64,000 nucleotides of DNA, taken from positions 18,035,233 to 18,099,232 of the forward strand of contig JAQNBH010000007.1 in NCBI GenBank assembly GCA_028752905.1, in the 5' to 3' direction. A program made the position numbers and the translations under genes. Of this stretch, positions 56,901 to 64,000 are shown piece after piece. The first letter of the stretch is position 1. The number at the start of each line of letters is the position of its first letter. Source of the DNA: Cladorhizidae sp. MBARI D1340-BT2 (lineage: Eukaryota; Porifera; Demospongiae; Poecilosclerida; Cladorhizidae). Below the pieces are notes generated by a model. That model saw only the letters and a program-made list of their open reading frames with translations. It was not told the DNA's origin and searched no databases.

Positions 56901-59900
56901 GGAAAATCATAACGCAGTACTATTCCTGTTGATTAGGCAGTTATGATTAGCATCAAATTCCTAAATCAACTTACCATCACCATTGCATGCCCGTATTTCT
57001 ATGGTGTAGTTGGTGTATGGCAACAGGTTTGTAAAGGTACGTTCAGTAGCCATCTCTCCAGAAGCACATAGAAGCTCCTAGATGATAATAAGCAGGTAAT
57101 GAAACATGCTCACCATGGCATGGGATTATTATAACAGGAAGAACAGAATAGAATAGTAGTTATAGTGATCATGTGCCTGTATGTCAAACACTTCGATTTT
57201 TTTCATTGCCTACATTCATAAATACTCGAGTCTATCAGAAAAATTCCTTTTTAATACAAAGTTGCCAGCTCCCTACTTAGGGGTGTAACATAATGATAAT
57301 ATATTGGAGCACACTTAAAACAAATTTACACTAAGGTTAAAAAGGACTAAGGTTAAAAAGGTTGATTATTTTCACTATTCAATTGTGCATTTCAAACTGT
57401 TCTTCACACAAAAACATTTACTATAAAATTGGTACATATTTAGACATTTTTTTTTGGCTTTTGCATTATCACACCACATATATATTAACATCAAATCCTG
57501 GTGTTTAGAATCTGATGAGGACTTAATATATCACATACACACTAAAATATCACACGGGTTCTAAATGTCATAGATAGTTGTGTACAACTTTTTTGATTAT
57601 TTCAACATGGTGTCTTACTAGTTTACAGCCATAACAAAAATTATTCAAGAGTGATTTCTACCAACAAACAGTCAGAGAAACAATCTGTAATGTAAACAGA
57701 TCAAATATCAAAATATGAAATATCCACTTTCCTTATTTGGCATGATATTTGAATTGACATAGGAAGCTTTTTAAGAGCCAGGTATATAGGGTATTCTAGG
57801 GGTAGCTATATAGGGTATTCTAGGAATAAATATTCTTGCCAATGGTGATTTGCATACCAATCCCTCAGTAGACCAATAAAACTGGTTTCTCTAACTATTA
57901 TGGCGTGTGCTAGCATTCCCTAGATTGGTTATAACATATATACCAAGATTTAAAAAAATAGCATATCCAGTGGTCATTATGCTGAGATATTATTATCTTT
58001 GTTCTAACTCGAACTAACTGAAGTCTGAGTCACTGCAATTCCAACGTGAGTGTCTAATTTTTCCAGCATGTTTCTTCTAATACTGTACACAAGTTAGCAT
58101 AATATATCATATCCCATTGTATTGTTATTAGGAGGCTTCCCTCCAGTACAACAATTTTGTATTAGTTGCACAACATAACTCCACAAGTAACCAAACAGCA
58201 CCTCAATACATATATAACTGCACACACTTGTGCTCATTGTAGCTTCTTACCCATGTTGACATTTTCATGATTGTGGCAGTATCACTCAATCAGTCATACA
58301 TTTGTCGTTCACTTCTTCTATAAACTATATATAGCATATGAACTAGCTAGACCAACTTGCTGATTCTTAAATACTAACATTCCTTACCAATCTGTGATTT
58401 ATTTTGTGTTCAAAAAAAGCATTTAGTCGTGGCAAGACAATGGATAATTTGGATCTTCAAGATATAAATTGTGTGAGAAAGAGAAAAATAACAGATATAA
58501 GGATAGCAAGATATATAGATCCTTGAAGATCATTTGTACTGATTTAGGTTTGTCAGATAACTGATTGTTCAAAGCATGCTGAAAGTGTTCTCAGCTGCTA
58601 TATATCTGACCATTTAGGTTTAAAGCTGCCAAAATTTTAGCTTAGCTTTGAGCTTAGTTTTTACTGTATTTTGGTTTCCCATCATCTCGGGTCAAGCTGG
58701 GCGTTTGTGCTAGATTTAAGACTACTTCTGGTGGATGCCATACACATTTCCTGTATCCTTCCTGAGGAGGCCCACCACTTCAGATGCACTTTTGGTTGAG
58801 GCAACACCTAGTTCCAGCTACCACATTCCATAGGTATAGTTACAAGAATAAAAAATAACATTTGTTAAAAAAATTAATTACACCCATGACCATTTACCGT
58901 ATACACCAATTATTATAATCTTAAAAGCAGTACAATATTGGTGTAAATGATTTTAAATTGAAATTATTCTTTTGGTCAAGATGGGTGCAGTCTATAGTTC
59001 TTTCTTCTCAAATAAAATTTTTTTGCAAATTGATTTTTGCTTGTGTGTTGCTTCTATAATTAGTGAAGAACTATGCCAAGTGTGAGCTTCAGGATCTCCC
59101 GGGCTTTTAAGATACTTTTTCTACACATTAATTCCTGATGAAGGCTAGAGCATCTGCCCAAAACATCGAATGAGTAAATTTAAGTTGATTATTGAGAAAG
59201 ACAAAGTATTGTTTATTGTTGTTTACACTACAAAATGAACAGATGCCACGCCTTTTGCCATTGATGACTGAACCCTCTCAACTCACAAATATCAGCATAT
59301 ACTATATTCAATGCCCATTTAGGGTCAGCTACAACCTCCTTCAAACATTGAACAGTTTATTGAGGTAGCTAAGTAAACAAAAGCTTTGCATCACTACATA
59401 GAAATCAATCCATGAATATATAACTTTTTCAAAAAGTGAATGAATTTATGTGGTTCCTGGAAAACATTAGAGCCTATGTTATTTTCCTCAGCAAATTTAC
59501 TTTCACACAGAAGTAAAGCCCTGGAAGAGACTATGCATGAAACTTGAGATAATTAGCTATTTTGGGAAGCTATCAGTAAGTTCCCATATGCCTCATCCTT
59601 CATCTTTCCCACAAATTTATTGTTCTCGAGGTTGTATAGTGGGATAGTCATTGGTGTTAGAGAGCTATGCATGTATGGTGGTCCAAAAAGAGAGGGTATC
59701 AGAATACAGCAAAGGATTCTAAGTGTTGGGTGGCACCAGCTGAGGTAGAAAATCTATTACCTAAACTCCACAGCAAGGAACGTTAAGTGCTTCACCACTG
59801 CAGCCAGTAGTTCTACCTATCCCTGGGAATGAGGTTGAAGAAAGTTCACTGAGCTTTAAAAGATAGTTCAGGCTGAAGTGCTACATCAGCTCACAAGCAA

Positions 59901-62900
59901 ATTTTAAGAAAGACCTGTACAACTCACAAATAACTCTGTCTTTAACAAGGCAATGGGGAACTTGCAGAAATGAGTAGATAGTCAGTCCAGCAAGGAAGGA
60001 AGTTGTGATGATTTATCTCAAAGTCCTACTTCATATTTGGTATGCAGAAGAGGCTACAAAGATGTTATCTCTTCACTGGTGTTCGTGGGGGACATACAAG
60101 GTGACATTGATCTCAGCACTTTTGTAATGGTCATGTATGATGATTGTATTCACATATATCTGGCTACAAGCTTCTATTTTAGAGGGATGACTTAGGTATG
60201 GGCATCCAGAGAAAAACGTGTTTGACGAAAACTCAGCAGTGGCCAAACCAATGACCTCAGTAGCGTGTTTTCCTTGGCTTGTCTCAAGATCACAGATCCT
60301 GGAGGACTTCTGAATGGTTTGCTGCTCGATTGACACGAAATAGGCGATATCGAACTTTACCCTCAGCCTTCTCCGTTCATCTTCGGGTAGTGATTGTGTA
60401 GTTAGAGAATATGAAGCAATGCTCACACATTGTGCTTTGTCTTTCTCTTCTTGATGCACGGACTTGACATGGTTGGCAGCGTTTGTAGTTTATTTAGAAT
60501 CTGCTCCACGTACACAAGTTCTTCCCTCCTGTGATCCTGTCTCTAAACTTTGTGCACACGTGACACTTTAGCTTCATCACAACTTTCACACCTGCCTCAA
60601 CTCCCATCTTACAGGCAAGCCATGTTAGCATCTGACACTTGCAGTCATAATGGGTCACCCATTTCTTGAAAATTTCATGCTTCACCTTCCTTCACTTGGC
60701 TGGTTCTTCAGCTGATAATGAGCAACTTCTCTTCACGTTGGCAAAACCAGGCTATGAAAGACTCAACTTGAAAGTCTTAAAAATTTAACTGCAGAGCAGA
60801 AATATTGACCTTCTTATATACAAAACTCAAACTAGCAGGGAAAAAACTGCACAAAACCAAAAACCACAACAGGAGTTAGCAAAAAGCAAGATAGGCCTCA
60901 AACCACAGCAGGAGTTAGCAAAAAACTAATTTGCCACAATAACACACATTCCACATAAAATGCTTCCAAAATAACATGGTTGTGCACATGCACCTATTTC
61001 TAGAGCATTTGTTAGTGTGGCTAGGACATTTTTACTGAGAAAATTGATTTTTTTTCAGACAAATACATGAGATAGACGGAAAATATCTGATGTCCAACTA
61101 TAATTTCCCCAATCATATCATTCCTGACTCAGGGGAAATGATGCTTGGTGAATGTTGAACAATAATTGTAAAAAATTTAAAAAATTAGTAAAAATGCCAC
61201 CCGATATTTATATGCAACTAGACACCTCATACACTGTTACACTGCACTGGTATCATATTTTTGTATAAAAACATTCAGCAACTTACAGAGCTTCCATTGA
61301 CATATATGGAGTATCCTGAAAGTGTTCCATTAATTACACTTGGTTCTGTCCATTGGATACGCATAGAGTTATCAGTTACCAGTAATACAATGATATTACG
61401 AACTGGGCCTGCTGAACCGTCCTGTAGTTGGATGTTTCTTGTGGTACTACTTCTTAAAGCCACACTATTACGCAATTTCACTCTAAAAATTATATATCAT
61501 ATGTATATATATAAAAGAATGACTTGTACAACACCTCAGCTAATTATATGACTCTATGATCAGCTAGTGCAATAATTATTATTAACTATCACAATGTGAA
61601 AGCAAAATAAAAAAGGTTTTCCCAACCAAAATAACAGCACGTTATGTACTGTAGCATTATTTTTCCTATACTCTAAGACAAAATCAATCTTCATCCAATG
61701 GTAAGAGTTCAAACTCTTTCCACTTGGCTGAGGATGACAGATATTAACCACATCACCAATAGAGCTGGTGTAGTTTTTATTTTAAATTGGCTCAATTACC
61801 AGTCTAGTAGGGTAGGTATGCTCTTGCTGAACAGATCATTAAACCAGTGAAAGAAGAGAGTCTGGTTAATCCAATCTTTATCTGATAACCTATACAGAGT
61901 ACCAGGTCTTCATCTTTACTGATATCATGATTAAGATATGCACCTTGAAATATTACCATGGGAGGCAGTGCATCACCTGTGGCACTAGCACTACTTGTAA
62001 TTTTTATTTTATTCGCAGAAAATCTCCCATACACTTTGTTACCTTTCCCTGCAATTTGTTTGGCATTGTTTGTGCTTCAATGGCATCCTACTTTTCATCA
62101 ACATCGTAAATGCAGTATGGTTTGTCAATGAGGTTATTTTCTTAAGTGCAGATAGAACTCAAAATATTCATCGACCTTTTCTTATGTGACACCATCGGCC
62201 CTAACTTTTGAGAGAGGATTAGCAGTATGAACTGACAAACTAGAATTATGGAACATGAATCTCGACCACCATCCTTCTCCATTGAAATCATTAACATGTA
62301 ATTTCTTCTCAATAGTCTGCTGTACCCATTGCAATGATCTCCTTTTTAGTTTTACCATCTCCTATTGCTGATGCGTGTTTTAGAAAACAGACTAGCTCCT
62401 GCTCCTCCTTATCAGAGAGGTAAAGTGTAGGACCAGATTTAAGTACCAGTACAACTCTGCCTAATATTCTGGCTATCAGGGTTGTTCTCGGTACCTATAA
62501 CTCCTCACTGTATTATACCTATATTACCTCATTTCACAGCCTCCATTGCTAGTTCTATGCATTTTTCTGGCCTGTTTCTGGCATCAACTTTTTCCCATTT
62601 TCCCCCACCATTCTTTTCAGATTTACATTTCCTTGGCATAATTCAGCATCTAGTCAACAACAATTATCTGATAGCTAGCTATGAAAGAGAGCTAACAATT
62701 GTTGCTAACTGCAGCAGTAATACTAGCAACAAGGCACTGTATGTAATCTGTCATGCTTCCAGGCATATCTGTATATTTAAGTGGTCAAGAATTGACGAGA
62801 ATAGGTGGTGGTTGATATATAGTCAGTGACTTACGCTAATCCAGAAATATACCACTCTCTTTATGACACAAATTTGAAGAATAATGGCTAATGGTCCCAC

Positions 62901-63947
62901 ACTATGATGTGCAGTTATGGTAGTATATGTAGTGCCCAAAAATTAGGGAGAAAATCTGTATCAACTTCAAGGCTCTAAATGTAAATAAATATCATCTGAC
63001 AAATACATCCACTGCCAAAAGTAGATATACCCTGGCTAAGGTTTTGGAGCCAAACTTTTCAGCTAGCTTGATGCCAGTAGTGGATTCTGGAGGATCAAGA
63101 AATCAAGATTACTCATAATACCTTATGGTCATTAGTGCTTCAACAAGGTGCCTTTTGGAATATTGAGTACACACGATACTTCAAGAAAGGAATGGAAAAG
63201 ATTTTTCACAAGGGCATAGTCTCTATAGATGTAACACTTCATGGATATGGTCAACCAATGGAAAGTTTTCATAAAACTTGGCCGATTTTGCCAACCACTT
63301 AGACAAATCTTTAGCAAGCCACCAGATCAAGATTGAACCTTCACGAAACTCAAGGAAGAATTGACAAAATGAACCACTCTCTCTCTCTACAACCCTCTAG
63401 CATCCACTAAAGCACATGCCATTGCCTCATGGGGAGTAGTACTGATATAAGAATGTGACTCAAGGTGGAAACCTCTAATCATCATAGTCCATGAAGGTGA
63501 CGGAGAAATGTTATGCACTAATTCAAAAAAAAAGAAGCAGCGGCTTCCACTTCCGTTTCTTAAAAGTTTGCAACCTACTTACTCAGGAAGAAATTTCAAC
63601 TGATCACAGACCACTAGTTCCACACTGGTCACCTCAATCGTCTACTCCCAATACCCACAATACTACTTTGCTTAATGCATAGCATGACTCAACTACTCTG
63701 TCATCCATGTACCAGCTTGTATGTTGCCAACACACTTTAATTCCTTTTTAGCATTAGTATCATTTATAGGGATTTATAATTTCTATTTGACTGCAATTGA
63801 TATGCATTACTACTATTCCATACGTTAATTAACTCACGAATAGGATAAACTATTTCCAGGTGGTAAATTTGATAGGAAGATACAGCCATTACCATCTCGA
63901 AAGTTCACCACTGGAGAGAAAATAGTGCCTGAGTTTCCAATTGTGTA
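53186..63947 (-). CDS. Fibronectin type III repeat single-pass membrane protein (6 exons, 5' incomplete)
   Basis: Minus-strand exons 63838-63947, 61287-61482, 56975-57077, 56524-56681, 54461-55507 and 53186-53947 join in frame into 791 codons plus stop, and the gene continues off the right edge. The product is a chain of FN3 domains, shown by Trp-containing strands (IQWTEPSVINGTLSGYSIY, FRWNTPQFYNGD, VVTWNHP, LSWDMSD, VITWHTPS) and LxPYTxY-type turns, with many N-x-S/T sites and paired cysteines. A hydrophobic segment (IIVACIAVISVLSSVLMV) precedes a tail of about 20 residues, rich in Cys and Lys/Arg, with no kinase or phosphatase domain. FN3 chains act in cell-surface adhesion or ligand binding. 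The family is not identified. A signal peptide is outside the window. Confidence 0.88.
54190..54401. mobile_element. 212-bp MITE-like element in the FN3 gene intron
   Basis: Perfect 22-bp inverted ends: GCTAATAAACCTTGGTTGTC (plus AT) at 54190 and its reverse complement ending at 54401. TA sits within both ends, compatible with a Tc1/mariner-type TA duplication. No coding capacity. It lies in the 513-bp intron 53948-54460. Confidence 0.82.
54461..55507 (-). CDS. FN3 membrane protein, large exon (several FN3 domains)
   Basis: Acceptor TTATTACAG, donor GTAAGA, phase 0 at both ends, 349 codons. It carries parts of four to five FN3 units with landmarks VVTWNHPRNYNSPD, LSLSWDMSD and FKVGWSCGF, and ten or so potential N-glycosylation sites. 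Encoding several FN3 domains in one exon is unlike the upstream part, where one domain is split by introns. Confidence 0.9.
55508..56523. other. FN3 gene intron
   Basis: No internal gene recognised; the minus ORF at 55740-55997 lacks motifs. CTTGGGAATTCCC near 55970 recurs (inverted) near 16068, possibly a dispersed repeat. Confidence 0.6.
56524..56681 (-). CDS. FN3 membrane protein, internal exon
   Basis: Acceptor ATTATAG, donor GTAAGT. Encodes ESSQSAAINVQTDCGIPS, then TLTFRWNTPQFYNGDVSQ: the end of one FN3 domain and the start of the next. Needs one base from the preceding exon, which that exon supplies. Confidence 0.88.
56975..57077 (-). CDS. FN3 membrane protein, internal exon
   Basis: Acceptor ATCATCTAG, donor GTAAGT. 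Encodes ELLCASGEMATERTFTNLLP and YTNYTIEIRACNGDG, the second half of an FN3 domain. The preceding exon supplies the first half in phase 0. Confidence 0.87.
57078..61286. other. FN3 gene long intron
   Basis: 4.2-kb intron containing a ZNF862/hAT-like fragment (60073-60760) and small duplications (for example a 41-bp repeat near 60855-60920). 58890-58960 shares AAAGCAGTRCAATATTG with 23898-23925. No other exon is recognised. Confidence 0.65.
60073..60760 (-). pseudogene. ZNF862/hAT-like transposase fragment
   Basis: 60494-60685 encodes a zinc-finger-like start (KKWVTHYDCKCQMLTWLACK, KLKCHVC). In a different frame 60073-60459 has SLPEDERRRLRVKFDIAYFV and ICDLETSQGKHATEVIG, resembling the segment just before the DUF4371/hAT core in ZNF862-like proteins. 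It stops before the catalytic core. It is on the host gene's strand, inside its intron. Confidence 0.65.
61287..61482 (-). CDS. FN3 membrane protein, internal exon
   Basis: Acceptor AATTTTTAG, donor GTAAGT. It needs two bases from upstream and ends in phase 0. Encodes VKLRNSVALRSSTTRNIQL and then an FN3 start with IIVLLVTDNSMRIQWTEPSV and NGTLSGYSIYVNGSS. Confidence 0.9.
61800..62460 (-). pseudogene. Pogo/Tigger-like DDE_1 transposase remnant
   Basis: Minus strand. 61804-62034 reads ASATGDALPPMVIFQGAYLN, and SSFTGLMICS at its end resembles the HWF block of DDE_1 transposases. Upstream, KHASAIGDGKTKKEIIAMG (about 62340-62395) resembles the DNA-binding region. The interval between is full of stops. 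It lies in an intron of the FN3 gene. Confidence 0.7.
63025..63690 (+). pseudogene. Gypsy RT/RNase H remnant
   Basis: Plus strand, strongly decayed. Successive fragments in different frames match Gypsy pol: LDASSGFWRI (RT), VPFGILSTHDTSRKEW, LGRFCQPLRQI with PPDQD and LKEELTK (connection), ASWGVVLI with ECDSRWKPLI (RNase H) and STDHRPLVPHW. No LTRs are recognised. It lies in an intron of the FN3 gene, antisense to it. Confidence 0.7.
63838..63947 (-). CDS. FN3 membrane protein, most upstream exon seen
   Basis: Donor GTGAGT. The frame encodes YTIGNSGTIFSPVVNFRDG and CIFLSNLPPGNSLSYS, an FN3-like domain half, and leaves two bases that the next exon completes. The acceptor is ambiguous: CAG at 63948-63950, or AAG six bases upstream, both preceded by a T/C-rich tract. 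The frame stays open to the window edge. Confidence 0.7.
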
Positions 63948-64000
63948 CTGAAGCTTGAATAACAACATGAATAGCAGGAGGAAAAAAACAATGAGGTTAA

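Overview
This is a eukaryotic, AT-rich, repeat-loaded window, most likely from an animal and plausibly a sponge (Porifera). The inference rests on spliced genes with metazoan families (a METTL13-type methyltransferase, a fibronectin type III (FN3) membrane protein, Rab GTPases), consensus GT-AG introns, and a mix of Gypsy, hAT, pogo/DDE and short inverted-repeat elements. The species cannot be fixed from the sequence.

Layout. 1-3920: end of a 38-bp satellite array that runs off the left edge. 4914-9415: a decayed minus-strand Ty3/Gypsy element with both short LTRs, primer-binding site, polypurine tract and 5-bp target duplication. 10246-12476: a broken plus-strand hAT transposase. 12.5-17.1 kb: microsatellites, a degenerate tandem repeat and a small inverted-repeat element. 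17172-22647: a tandem cluster of three intronless Rab-type GTPase genes and one Rab pseudogene, all on the plus strand. 25346-27300: about 98 copies of a 20-bp minisatellite.

27717-44089: the 3' half of a METTL13-like gene on the plus strand. Five exons join in frame into 360 codons covering the C-terminal methyltransferase domain; the N-terminal half was not found. Its third intron (8.4 kb) holds a second Gypsy element (33840-39805) whose integrase lies upstream of reverse transcriptase, the rare Gmr1-like gene order. One LTR of that element carries a nested inverted-repeat element that the sister LTR lacks. The same intron holds a decayed pogo-like transposase, and intron 4 holds a 21-bp minisatellite.

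44790-45674: an inverted-repeat element flanked by TTAA. 46603-50319: a decayed minus-strand DDE transposase interrupted by a 1.87-kb hAT element (48183-50054) with an 8-bp target duplication. Upstream of it are a CCAAT box and two RFX X-box-like motifs, followed by a plus-strand transposase fragment. 53186 to beyond 63947: a minus-strand gene for an FN3-repeat single-pass membrane protein, six exons of which join in frame. Its introns hold a small inverted-repeat element, a ZNF862/hAT-like fragment, a pogo-like transposase remnant and a Gypsy pol remnant.

The host genes (Rab cluster, METTL13-like, FN3 receptor) show no shared pathway; the main theme is host genes heavily invaded by nested mobile elements.
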